Below are positions 8,255-16,801 of a stretch of 64,000 nt of DNA, in pieces. Within the stretch, counting starts at the first letter, position 1; each line of letters starts with the position of its first letter. The position numbers and the translations under genes are program-made. The notes beneath the pieces are model-generated. The model did not search any database. It saw nothing but the letters and a program-made list of their open reading frames with translations, and was not told the DNA's origin. Source of the stretch: Alistipes sp. (GTDB lineage: Bacteria > Bacteroidota > Bacteroidia > Bacteroidales > Rikenellaceae); NCBI GenBank assembly GCA_017621455.1, contig JAGATC010000020.1:62001-126000 (forward strand), given 5' to 3'.

Positions 8255-9538
8255 ATGAAAAAACTCATGCATAGCTGCTTTGTGTCACTACTGCTTATTG
8301 CCGTGGTAGGTTGTACGGATGGTCACGAAGTCACTCCTGTCCCGGACTATCCTCAAACGAGTAATGACCTTAGGATAGAGCTCACCAACATATATTACGA
8401 CCGCATAGAGGGCTCTGTGACTCCTGCAAGCGATCTCGGCACCTACATTTGTACCTATTTCTTTGCGGAAGATTTCATGTCAGAGTTAGAGTCATGGCAT
8501 GGAGATATTGCGGGGTTTGTCGACAGCGTAATTAGCCATTTAAGGTTGCACGGAATTTTCAACTCTTCGGTGCACGAAGGCCCCATATCACTCTCTCACG
8601 TCTACTACCTTGAGCCCGAGACCGACTATGTCTTGGTATGCTTTGGCTTTAACCAGCTTGACGAACTAACTACGGAGCTACATATTGTTCCATTTCGCAC
8701 CAAGGCTGCTGGTGGTAACCCCGATGAGATGGATGCCTCGTTCGAGGTGTACGACATCACCTATAGTTCGGCATACGTGACCGTGACTCCCACGGTAGGT
8801 GTCCGCTACTATACATCTTCTGTGGCTGTCGAGGAGCTTGAGAGTGGGGCTGTAGAGCTTGGCTCGGAGCAGCTGGCCGTGGTGCATATTGCTGATGCCG
8901 AGATAGAGGATGCTGCAATGGCAAAGGGCTGCACACGCACGGAGTATCTTGCTACGGAGGGTGCTCATCTGGGTAAATACACTAAGTTCTACTACCATCT
9001 TACGCCCGATACCGACTTTGTCATCTATACCATTGCCGTAGACCCTACAACAGGGGCACTTGCTACGGAGGGTGTCTCGATAAGTGAGCCCTTTAGAACG
9101 TTATATAAGGAGGTGAGTGATGCTCAGGTTAGGTTCAAATTTGGTGAGTTCTACGACGGCACGGCGCTGGCAGAGCTCGACCCCGAGCGCTTTGGTCACT
9201 GCCGAGGATATGCGGTAGTAACCTACACTATCGAGCGCAACGCCTCGGCAGCAACGTGGTATACGGGCTACTTCTATGGCGACCTCATCGAGAGTGGGTG
9301 TACGGATGAGGATATACACTACAATCTCATCGACTGGGGGTGGGAGAGTAAGCAGGAGTTTGTGTCGCAGAACGCAGAGAGTGGCATGGCCTTGGTTATG
9401 TTCAATACCCCCTTCTCGTTCCTCACCCTTTCGCAGGATGTAAATGGGGTGTATGGCCTTGGCACTATGGAGGTGGTGACAATCACTGGTGATGAATTGT
9501 CTCCCCCGGAGAATATCCTCAAAGTGGTTAATTATTAG
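8255..9538 (+). CDS. Exported lipoprotein of unknown function with fibronectin-like modules
   Basis: A 427-residue protein with a clear lipoprotein signal: MKK start, hydrophobic core, AVVGC with Cys20. The mature part has about three repeated beta-rich modules, each ending with a phrase such as LEPETDYVLVCFG or LTPDTDFVIYTIA followed by a strand ending FRT. The same wording recurs in the BACON-type lipoproteins at 40140 and 42311, so the three are related in their repeat modules. Such Bacteroidales proteins are usually surface-exposed or periplasmic, with adhesion or glycan-binding roles that are mostly untested. It has its own promoter and is convergent with the response regulator gene, 4 nt apart. 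Confidence 0.75.
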   Translation: MKKLMHSCFVSLLLIAVVGCTDGHEVTPVPDYPQTSNDLRIELTNIYYDRIEGSVTPASDLGTYICTYFFAEDFMSELESWHGDIAGFVDSVISHLRLHGIFNSSVHEGPISLSHVYYLEPETDYVLVCFGFNQLDELTTELHIVPFRTKAAGGNPDEMDASFEVYDITYSSAYVTVTPTVGVRYYTSSVAVEELESGAVELGSEQLAVVHIADAEIEDAAMAKGCTRTEYLATEGAHLGKYTKFYYHLTPDTDFVIYTIAVDPTTGALATEGVSISEPFRTLYKEVSDAQVRFKFGEFYDGTALAELDPERFGHCRGYAVVTYTIERNASAATWYTGYFYGDLIESGCTDEDIHYNLIDWGWESKQEFVSQNAESGMALVMFNTPFSFLTLSQDVNGVYGLGTMEVVTITGDELSPPENILKVVNY

Positions 9539-9542
9539 CTCA

Positions 9543-10193
9543 TTACAGCTCTACGAGGTGGTTCTTGATGGCGTAGACAACAAGGTTTGCGGTATTCTTG
9601 CAGCCCGTCTTCTCGAGGATGTTTGCGCGGTGCTTATCCACCGTGCGCTTCGAGATAAATAGCTTGTCGGCAATCTCCTGATTCGACAATCCGCGGCATA
9701 CCTCTACCAGAATCTCAACCTCGCGCTCCGAGAGTGTATCCTCGCTAACCGTGTCGTGAAGTGTAAGGCGACTCATATTGCGTGTGAAGCTACCCAACAG
9801 CGCCTCACTAAAGTAGCTATCACCATCCATGACAGCCTCCACTGCAGCGTATACCTCCTCTATATCCGAATCCTTAAGTACAAAGCCCGAAGCTCCGCTC
9901 TCGAGCATTAGGCGGTAGTAGTGGTCGTCGCCATACATCGATAGGGTGATGACACGTAGCGTAGGGCAGAGGGCAAGTGCGCGGCGCGTGGTCTCAACAC
10001 CATCGAGGCCTGGCATCGATATATCCATGAAGACCACATCTATCTCTGTCTTGTCGACAAGTGTCAAAAACTCCTCGCCACTACCCACGTCGGCAACAAT
10101 CTCGAAGCCTTCACGTAGGGCAAGTAGACTGCGTAGTCCCGAGCGGAAGAGCGTATGGTCGTCGACCAATGCTATGCGTATTCTCCTATTCAT
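9543..10193 (-). CDS. LuxR/NarL-type response regulator
   Basis: A 216-residue protein. The receiver domain has acidic pair D11/D12, phospho-acceptor D57 (FMDISMPG) and T/K switch residues. The C-terminal LuxR helix-turn-helix runs from LSEREVEILVEVCRGLSNQEIA to KRTVDKHRANILEK. It is a DNA-binding regulator, expected to be phosphorylated by the kinase encoded immediately upstream (21 nt gap). Target genes are unknown; position at the end of the mre-mrdA-rodA-surE cluster suggests an envelope signal, but that is only inference. Confidence 0.93.
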   Translation of the reverse strand: MNRRIRIALVDDHTLFRSGLRSLLALREGFEIVADVGSGEEFLTLVDKTEIDVVFMDISMPGLDGVETTRRALALCPTLRVITLSMYGDDHYYRLMLESGASGFVLKDSDIEEVYAAVEAVMDGDSYFSEALLGSFTRNMSRLTLHDTVSEDTLSEREVEILVEVCRGLSNQEIADKLFISKRTVDKHRANILEKTGCKNTANLVVYAIKNHLVEL

Positions 10194-10214
10194 AGTCGTA
10201 ACATTTCACTTTTA

Positions 10215-11180
10215 TTATTCCTCGTCGGTTAGATGCATCAGGCTATGTGTTGCGCTCACCTCGGCGTATGCTGTCATACCACTGCCGGGGCTACTTGTGA
10301 TGTGGAAGCGTCCACCGAGTGATGATATGCGCGACTTGATGTTCGAGAGTCCCATGCCTCGCTCCTCTACATCGCGCAGATTAAAGCCCTTACCGTTGTC
10401 GCGGTAGTTGACCACGAGCTTATCGCCTGTGATGTTCAGCTCTATGATGATGCGATTGCAGTTGGAGTGCTTAAGGGAGTTGTTTACCAACTCGCAGACG
10501 ATGCGGTAGATGATAACCTCGGTGTTAGAGTCGAAACGCTGGTCGGTAAGGCGTGTTCGGAATACTATCTCGTGGCTATGCATGGCGGCAACCTTGTCCA
10601 CAAAGTTCTTGATGCCACGCACAAGACCAAAGTTATTCAATATATGTGGCGAGAGGTTATTCGATATTTCGCGCAGTGAGCGGATGGCCTCCTCGATAAC
10701 AGCAGAGGTATTCTTTAGGGTCTCGCGCTCCCTCTCTCCAAGCTCTGTGTGTTGTAGTGCCGAGAGCGACATCTTTGCCGACGATAGCAGCGGGCCGAGA
10801 CCGTCGTGTAGCTCGCGCGAGAAGGTTGCACGCTGGCGCTCCTCGGTGCGAAGCACCGCTGTCATCAGCTTATTCTCGAGCACCTGTCGTTGGTGTGTCA
10901 TTCGGTCGACATGGCGCACAAGGAAGTGGGCGCAGACCACACCAAAGGAGAAGCTGAGCGACACGATGATGCCTATCCAAGCAAAGGCAAGGTCCGATAT
11001 ATTCTCGGTGTTGAAGATTTCAAGCAGCGCGCTGCGCTCCACCGTAAGCATGGCGAGACCCACGATGCAGCATATCCACAGCGCCTTGAACTTAGTGCGA
11101 TTGATCAGTAGTAGCGCAATCACAATTGCCACTATCTGCATCACAATAGACACAATCGTAAGTATCTCAACACCAGTCAT
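10215..11180 (-). CDS. Membrane sensor histidine kinase (HisKA_3 type)
   Basis: A 321-residue protein. Three membrane segments lie in residues 1-90 with little periplasmic loop, so it has no obvious extracellular sensor domain. The dimerisation helix carries the phosphorylated His125 in RELHDGLG, the NarL-partner type. The ATP-binding domain shows DNGKGFNL and RGMGLSNIKSRI (the N, G1 and G2 boxes). It pairs with the LuxR-type regulator directly downstream and starts 8 nt after the surE stop, which implies co-transcription with the cell-shape genes. Confidence 0.92.
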   Translation of the reverse strand: MTGVEILTIVSIVMQIVAIVIALLLINRTKFKALWICCIVGLAMLTVERSALLEIFNTENISDLAFAWIGIIVSLSFSFGVVCAHFLVRHVDRMTHQRQVLENKLMTAVLRTEERQRATFSRELHDGLGPLLSSAKMSLSALQHTELGERERETLKNTSAVIEEAIRSLREISNNLSPHILNNFGLVRGIKNFVDKVAAMHSHEIVFRTRLTDQRFDSNTEVIIYRIVCELVNNSLKHSNCNRIIIELNITGDKLVVNYRDNGKGFNLRDVEERGMGLSNIKSRISSLGGRFHITSSPGSGMTAYAEVSATHSLMHLTDEE

Positions 11181-11188
11181 AAACGCTA

Positions 11189-11968
11189 CTATTTAATTAT
11201 GCCATCGAGGCTCTTAAGCATGCGGTAGTCGGTCATATCCACCTGCACGGGAACGACGCTAACATAGCGGTGTGCCAATGCCCATTCATCCGTATCCTCA
11301 GCATCGGGCTCGGCATTCTGAAAGGCTCCCGTAAGCCAGAAGTAATCTCTGCCCTGTGGGTCCTGTCGGGCATAGAAGTCCTCGCGCCAGAAACCACGTG
11401 TTTGGCGTGAGAGTCGTATGCCCTGAATCTCCGACGCTGCGCAGCGCGGAACATTCACGTTGAGGCATAAGGGGCGGGGTAGTGTCGTCTCGTTCTCCAA
11501 AATGGCGCGTATAATACGCTCGCCACACTCCATAGCACCATCAAAGTCGGCATCGGGGCTATGGTCATCCACCGAGAGACCTATCGAGGGAACGCCATAG
11601 AAGCTACCCTCAATCGCAGCACCCATAGTGCCCGAGTACATGACATTCACCGCAGCGTTCGAGCCGTGGTTGATGCCCGATATTACGAGGTCTACGCGCT
11701 TACCCTCGAAGAAGTGGTCGAAGGCGATTTTTGCGCAGTCGACGGGAGTTCCCGAGAAGGCGTATATCTCTATGTTGTCACCATGCTCCACCTGGCGCAT
11801 AAAGAGTGGCGAGTTGATGGTGATAGCCTGGCTCATGCCGCTCTGCACTCTGTCGGGAGCGATGGCCACCACGCGACCAAAGCGCGAGGCGAGCTCTACA
11901 GCACAACGAAAACCCTTAGAGAGGTAGCTGTCGTCGTTGGTTACAAATATAAGTCGTTGGTTACTCAT
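11189..11968 (-). CDS. surE: 5'/3'-nucleotidase SurE
   Basis: A 259-residue protein of usual SurE length. Metal ligands D12 and D13 lie in VTNDDSYLSKGF. The family loop SGMSQAITI, the SGTPVDCAKIA motif and the GINHGSNAAVNVMYSGTMGAAIEG block (Asn ligand) are all present. SurE removes phosphate from nucleoside 5'- and 3'-monophosphates. The usual TNDDG motif reads TNDDS here, a small deviation next to the metal site. The gene follows rodA by 10 nt and precedes the histidine kinase by 8 nt. Confidence 0.93.
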   Translation of the reverse strand: MSNQRLIFVTNDDSYLSKGFRCAVELASRFGRVVAIAPDRVQSGMSQAITINSPLFMRQVEHGDNIEIYAFSGTPVDCAKIAFDHFFEGKRVDLVISGINHGSNAAVNVMYSGTMGAAIEGSFYGVPSIGLSVDDHSPDADFDGAMECGERIIRAILENETTLPRPLCLNVNVPRCAASEIQGIRLSRQTRGFWREDFYARQDPQGRDYFWLTGAFQNAEPDAEDTDEWALAHRYVSVVPVQVDMTDYRMLKSLDGIIK

Positions 11969-11978
11969 AAGTCATGTT

Positions 11979-13421
11979 TTATAGCGATAAGCCATCGTTG
12001 TCCGAGGTCGATGCATCGAGACGTATGGCAATCATTATCAATATCGTGAATGCCAATAGCGATGAGCCTCCATAGCTCATCAGCGGCAGTGGAATACCCA
12101 TCACTGGCATTACGCCTATGGTCATACCTATATTAACGCACACGTGTAGGAGGAGCATCGCTGCCACCGAGTAGCAGTAGACTCTACCAAAGGGCTCCTT
12201 TATACGTTCGCCCATGCGCATAAGCCTAAGGATGAGTGCGATGTAGAGCACAATCACGGTCATGGCGCCCATAAAGCCCCACTCCTCACCCACGACGCTG
12301 AAGATGAAGTCGGTATGTTTCTCAGGCACGAAGTTGTAGCGGTTCTGTGTGCCCTCCAAGAAGCCCTTGCCGAAGATACCTCCCGAGCCTATGGCTATCT
12401 CTGACTGGCGCACGTTATAGCCGAGGTTCTGCGGGTCGTCCACCACGCCCACAAAGGTGTGTATGCGGTTCTGCTGGTGGGGTTCGAGCTTCGAGAAGAG
12501 GAAGTCGCTGGCAGGCACGAATATCATCGCGTACACGAACATGACGATAGGCCACAACAGGCTTAGCGTATGTGTCTTAAACACAAAGTATAGTAATATG
12601 ATAACCGCCACCGACATCACTATCATCAGCGCAACATATCCATCTAATGACGTTAGCAGCGACAGCAGTAGCGCTCCGAGGAGCACCATACATAGGAATT
12701 GCACATGTCCCGCGAGTGAACCATGACGTAGCAGACTATATAGGGTGAAGAGCACCAATAGTGCCGTGAATATTGTCAGCGGGGTGAATATCAGCGAGGT
12801 GATAAACAACACTATGGTAAAGATTATCGGGAAGTAGATATACTTCGACAACCCCTCACGGATGAAGACAAAGAGAAAGGCGGCAAGGACGAGTCCCGAG
12901 CCAGTGTCGTTCTGCAAGACGATAATCGAGAAGGGGAGCATTATCACGGCGCCAATCTTTATCAGGTCGATGGGGCGATTGATGTTGAACGAGTAGTCGC
13001 TCATCACGCGTGCCATCATCAGCGCTGTGGCTATCTTTGCAAACTCCACGGGCTGCACTCTGAAGCCTCCAAACTCGAACCACGCCTTTGCACCATTGAC
13101 CTCGCGGCCAAAGAGTAGGGCGGCAACGAGCAGTCCTATGCCGACAATGTATGCTGGTGTGGCAAACATGTGAAACAGACGTCTGTCGAGTAGGAGCACA
13201 ATCGTGGCAACGACGCCCGAGACACCAAGCCACATAGCTTGCTTCATATAGTTGTGGCTGAGCGAGAAGAAACTCTCAGCATTGGGATCATACGATGCTG
13301 AGGTGATAAACAGCAGTCCCAGAAGTACAATGGCGATATATAGACCTAATGCAACCTTGTCGACATTGCCAAAGAGTCTATTATCGTACTGCTTCGATGA
13401 TATGTAGTTGTACTCGTACAT
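11979..13421 (-). CDS. rodA: Rod shape-determining glycosyltransferase RodA
   Basis: A 480-residue integral membrane SEDS protein with about ten or more hydrophobic helices. Diagnostic segments include WFEFGGFRVQPVEFAKI, VLQNDTGSGLVLAAF, GGIFGKGFLEGTQNRYNFVPEKHTDFIF and the C-terminal MPVMGIPLPLMSYGGSS. RodA polymerises lipid II glycan strands with PBP2 in the elongasome. It is about 100 residues longer than the E. coli protein because of extra hydrophobic segments around residues 200-300, which appears usual for Bacteroidales. It starts 18 nt after mrdA. Confidence 0.95.
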   Translation of the reverse strand: MYEYNYISSKQYDNRLFGNVDKVALGLYIAIVLLGLLFITSASYDPNAESFFSLSHNYMKQAMWLGVSGVVATIVLLLDRRLFHMFATPAYIVGIGLLVAALLFGREVNGAKAWFEFGGFRVQPVEFAKIATALMMARVMSDYSFNINRPIDLIKIGAVIMLPFSIIVLQNDTGSGLVLAAFLFVFIREGLSKYIYFPIIFTIVLFITSLIFTPLTIFTALLVLFTLYSLLRHGSLAGHVQFLCMVLLGALLLSLLTSLDGYVALMIVMSVAVIILLYFVFKTHTLSLLWPIVMFVYAMIFVPASDFLFSKLEPHQQNRIHTFVGVVDDPQNLGYNVRQSEIAIGSGGIFGKGFLEGTQNRYNFVPEKHTDFIFSVVGEEWGFMGAMTVIVLYIALILRLMRMGERIKEPFGRVYCYSVAAMLLLHVCVNIGMTIGVMPVMGIPLPLMSYGGSSLLAFTILIMIAIRLDASTSDNDGLSL

Positions 13422-13439
13422 CTCTATTTTATACTCGGG

Positions 13440-15302
13440 TTACTGTTTATTTCGTTTAGCGTCGTAGTTGCGCTGTTTTCTATCGTAGTAGCCATAGTTT
13501 GGCTTGAAGTTCTTCACACGTTCGATAAGGTGTGGGCGCGTGATGGTGTCGGTAAGGTACATCTCCTCGATAAGCGAGGCGATAGGTACCGCGATGGTTG
13601 AACCAAAGCCGCCATACTCAACATACACCGATATGGCAATCTTTGGGTTATTCTTAGGTGCGAACGAGAGGAAGGTAGAGTGGTCGGGGGTCTTGCTGCT
13701 ACTCTGCGCCGTACCCGTCTTACCACACACATCCCAGCCCTCGAGGTATGCTCCGCGCGACGTACCCGAGACATTAACACTGCGCCACATACCCTCGACA
13801 ATAGGTACAAAGTTAACCGAGTCGACCATGGTGTAGTGACGCTCGTAGAATCGGCGGTCTATAGAGTCGCGCCCCTCAATTGCCTTGATGAGGTGGGGGG
13901 TGTAGTAGTAGCCACGGTTGGCGATAATAGCTGCGAGGTTGGCCATCTGTAGTGGCGTACAACCCATCTCGCCCTGACCGATAGAGCATGATAGAACCGT
14001 ACCCCAGTTCCAGCGTCCGTTATATCTGCTGTCGTAGAACTCCGGCGTAGGCACATAACCCTCGCCCTCACCGTAGAGATCGGTGCCGAGCTGGCGACCA
14101 AAGCCAAAGCTATAGACGTAGTCGTTCCATACGCGCACACCCTCCTTCACGCTACCATATTTCGAGTTGGTAATCATATCCTTGAATACGTAGCAGAAGT
14201 AGGCGTTGCATGAGTGTGCTACGGCATCGCGTAGGTCGAGAGGCGAACTATGTGCGTGGCACTTCATCGTACGTCCACCATATCTGTAACCCTCATGGCA
14301 GGGATACTTCGTAGATGGCGAGAGCACGCCCTCCTCAAGGGCGATGAGTCCCTGTACGAGCTTAAACGTAGAGCCTGGAGGGTACTTAGCCTTAGCCGAG
14401 CGGTTGAATAGTGGCTGACGTTGGTCGTGGAACATCTCCATGTAGTTGTTGCCACGCTGACGTCCCACCAACAAGTCGGGATTATACGATGGCGACGACA
14501 CCATAGCGAGAATCTCTCCCGTTGCTGGCTCGATGGCAACGATAGAGCCCACCTTGCCCTCCATCAAATCCTCGGCAAACTCCTGTAGGCGGATGTCTAT
14601 TGTTGAGGTGAGCGTAAGGCCGCGCTGTGGTGGAATGTCGTTGTTGCCGTTGTTATAGGCACCGAGGTTGGCATGGTGCGAGTTGGTGATGTAGTAGCTC
14701 ACACCCTTCTTGCCACGTAGCAGCTCCTCGTATGCCGACTCCAGACCATTTGAGCCCTTATAGTCGCCTGCCGTGTAGTACGAGTCGGCCTTGATGTCCT
14801 CCTCCTTCACCTCGCTGACATATCCCAAGAGGTTGCCTCCAACCTTACGAGGGTACTCACGTGCTGTGCGGAAACGGGTATAGATGCCAGGTATGTTCTG
14901 CTCATCGAGGCGTAGCTTATTATCCTGTGTGAGGTAGCCCACTATCAGTGTCTGTGCGCTACGATTATCCGAGGCCTTGCGTAGCTCACGGTCGAGCTTC
15001 TCACGGCTGATGTCGAGGATGGATATTAGGCGTGTGGTATCGAAGCCCTCGTCTGGGAGCTCGTTGTATACCACCATAACGTCGTAGCATACGCGGCTCT
15101 TGACGATATACTCGCCATTACGGTCGAGAATCTCACCACGCATCGGGTACTCGACAATCTCCTTGATGCTGTTGCCTCGAGCCATCTCCCTATACTCCTC
15201 GGCGTTGAATTGCATCCATAGTAGGCGGCCGAGTAGAACAACGCCCACTCCGATAACTACAATCCTCAGAACGTTGTAGCGTAGTTTAGCGCTGTTGCCC
15301 AT
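13440..15302 (-). CDS. mrdA: Penicillin-binding protein 2 (elongation transpeptidase)
   Basis: A 620-residue protein. An N-terminal membrane anchor (VLRIVVIGVGVVLLGRLLWM) is followed by the PBP dimerisation domain (EYPMRGEILDRNGE) and the transpeptidase domain with the three active-site motifs: S311-TFK in PPGSTFKLV, SCN in AHSCNAYF and K528-TG in CGKTGTAQ. It cross-links nascent peptidoglycan during elongation together with RodA. Its ATG overlaps the mreD stop by one base (TAATG), which indicates translational coupling. Confidence 0.96.
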   Translation of the reverse strand: MGNSAKLRYNVLRIVVIGVGVVLLGRLLWMQFNAEEYREMARGNSIKEIVEYPMRGEILDRNGEYIVKSRVCYDVMVVYNELPDEGFDTTRLISILDISREKLDRELRKASDNRSAQTLIVGYLTQDNKLRLDEQNIPGIYTRFRTAREYPRKVGGNLLGYVSEVKEEDIKADSYYTAGDYKGSNGLESAYEELLRGKKGVSYYITNSHHANLGAYNNGNNDIPPQRGLTLTSTIDIRLQEFAEDLMEGKVGSIVAIEPATGEILAMVSSPSYNPDLLVGRQRGNNYMEMFHDQRQPLFNRSAKAKYPPGSTFKLVQGLIALEEGVLSPSTKYPCHEGYRYGGRTMKCHAHSSPLDLRDAVAHSCNAYFCYVFKDMITNSKYGSVKEGVRVWNDYVYSFGFGRQLGTDLYGEGEGYVPTPEFYDSRYNGRWNWGTVLSCSIGQGEMGCTPLQMANLAAIIANRGYYYTPHLIKAIEGRDSIDRRFYERHYTMVDSVNFVPIVEGMWRSVNVSGTSRGAYLEGWDVCGKTGTAQSSSKTPDHSTFLSFAPKNNPKIAISVYVEYGGFGSTIAVPIASLIEEMYLTDTITRPHLIERVKNFKPNYGYYDRKQRNYDAKRNKQ

Positions 15303-15817
15303 TACTTCGACACGATTTTAAGGGTAAATATTCTGAGTATAGGCCATGCCACGAGCATCGATAGCAGGGTGCTACATACGATGGTGGCGAAGAGTTGCAT
15401 GGGGTGTGCAAACGATAGTGTCTCCATAATGAAGAACATCGCATGATGGATGAACATCATCATAGAGGTGTAGGCTAATAGCTGTCGAGAGCTTAGACGC
15501 GACAGAAGCGATGTCTGGTCGCCATGCTCGATGCTACGCTTCGTGGTGAAGTACATCACGCCACGGCGTATCACAGCCAGGGGCACAATAGTCGCGGTGT
15601 AGAGTCCCGAGCCTCCGAGTGCGAGGTCCATGGTTAATCCCACGAGTGCGCTTGTGAGCAGCACCCATATCGGCCTCCACTCCATCTGTAGGAGTATCAC
15701 CACAAGGGGAAATATCATCGGTCGCAGCCACATGGCAATAGATAGCTCGTCGATAAGGAATATCTGCAGAGCCATGATTGCTAACGATAGCCAAAGGTAT
15801 GATAGATTCTTAAACAT
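15302..15817 (-). CDS. mreD: Rod shape-determining membrane protein MreD
   Basis: A 171-residue, strongly hydrophobic protein with five to six membrane segments, low in sequence motifs as is normal for MreD. Identification rests on topology, length and position between mreC and mrdA. It links the MreB filament to the periplasmic elongation machinery. Its stop overlaps the mrdA start; mreC ends 39 nt upstream. Confidence 0.88.
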   Translation of the reverse strand: MFKNLSYLWLSLAIMALQIFLIDELSIAMWLRPMIFPLVVILLQMEWRPIWVLLTSALVGLTMDLALGGSGLYTATIVPLAVIRRGVMYFTTKRSIEHGDQTSLLSRLSSRQLLAYTSMMMFIHHAMFFIMETLSFAHPMQLFATIVCSTLLSMLVAWPILRIFTLKIVSK

Positions 15818-15856
15818 TATGTTTCGGTTGTACGTAACTATTGTAGACTCACACGG

Positions 15857-16693
15857 TTAGTTGTTAATGGTCTCGATGAGCGCGTCGAGCTCACCCTGGT
15901 GCATATTTTCCACAACAAGCAGGTTGCTTAGGCTCTGCATATCTGCGGCGATATTCAGCACCACGCTATATGCCGACTTGGTGTTGTTGAGCTTGTGGCT
16001 CTTGATGGTGCCAACCTTGATGTCGCGAGGCATGCGGTCCGACTCCACGTTTACGGTCATGCCCGCTTGGGGATTAGCATACTTCGATAGCTCTACTGCC
16101 GTAACCTCATACTGCGAGTCACCCTCCCAGAATATCGAGCATACGTAGTCGTTCTCCACCACGCGACCTCCAATCTTGAAGCGTGTGTTTAAGAGGGGCA
16201 TAACCACGGCGTAGTTCTCGCTGCACGATACTACCGTGCCGACAAACTCCTTGTTGGGGGTGATAACGCCCATGTTCATGCCTATGCCATGGCGTGTGCC
16301 ACGGTCGAGCACTATGTAGTTGTGCTGACGGTTGGTTGTCATCGACGTCACGCGAGCGGGGTGGTAGCGGAACTTTACATCGACGCTATCCAAGAAGGGT
16401 ATATGCTCCGTATCGGGTGTCAGCGAGTCGATAATGGCATCACGGCGTTCAAGCTCCTCTTCGAGTGCTGCCACGCGAGCCGTGAGAGCCTCGTTTTGGT
16501 CGGGTAGCGATACGAAGTTCTTGACGTAGTTGACAGTGCCACTTATGGCGCCACCTACGGCTGTGGTGCGGGACAATAACTTCGACTCGGTGTAGGGCGT
16601 CGCCGTGGCGTAGCACCATATCGCCACAACCTCGATAACGAGGAAGAGCAACACGATGTATATGCGCTTTATGAACTCTATTAGTCGATTCAT
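15857..16693 (-). CDS. mreC: Rod shape-determining protein MreC
   Basis: A protein of 278 residues from the ATG at 16693 (MNRLIEFIKRIYIVLLFLVIEV), the natural start because it leads straight into the single membrane anchor; the frame is open 17 codons upstream but those overlap a hairpin. A coiled coil follows (LPDQNEALTARVAALEEELERRD), then the two beta-barrel periplasmic domain with VVSCSENYAVVMPLLN and ISGTVNYVKN-type segments. MreC is the periplasmic scaffold that activates PBP2-RodA. A terminator-like hairpin lies between mreB and this gene. Confidence 0.93.
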   Translation of the reverse strand: MNRLIEFIKRIYIVLLFLVIEVVAIWCYATATPYTESKLLSRTTAVGGAISGTVNYVKNFVSLPDQNEALTARVAALEEELERRDAIIDSLTPDTEHIPFLDSVDVKFRYHPARVTSMTTNRQHNYIVLDRGTRHGIGMNMGVITPNKEFVGTVVSCSENYAVVMPLLNTRFKIGGRVVENDYVCSIFWEGDSQYEVTAVELSKYANPQAGMTVNVESDRMPRDIKVGTIKSHKLNNTKSAYSVVLNIAADMQSLSNLLVVENMHQGELDALIETINN

Positions 16694-16733
16694 GCTGGTT
16701 GTTAATCCCTGAATTTCAGTTCTTGGGTTAAAG

Positions 16734-16766
16734 GAGGCTGTCACGAAAAGTTATGGTGACAGCCTC
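16734..16766 (-). terminator. Hairpin between mreB and mreC (possible attenuator)
   Basis: A perfect 11-bp inverted repeat (16766-16756 with 16744-16734, GAGGCTGTCAC arms, 11-nt loop) lies 36 nt after the mreB stop. The following T run on the minus strand is only three bases, so termination would be partial. It could set a higher mreB than mreCD level from a common transcript. Confidence 0.55.
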
Positions 16767-16801
16767 TAAATACCCTCTATTTCCTAAATCTCGCCACGCG
16801 T

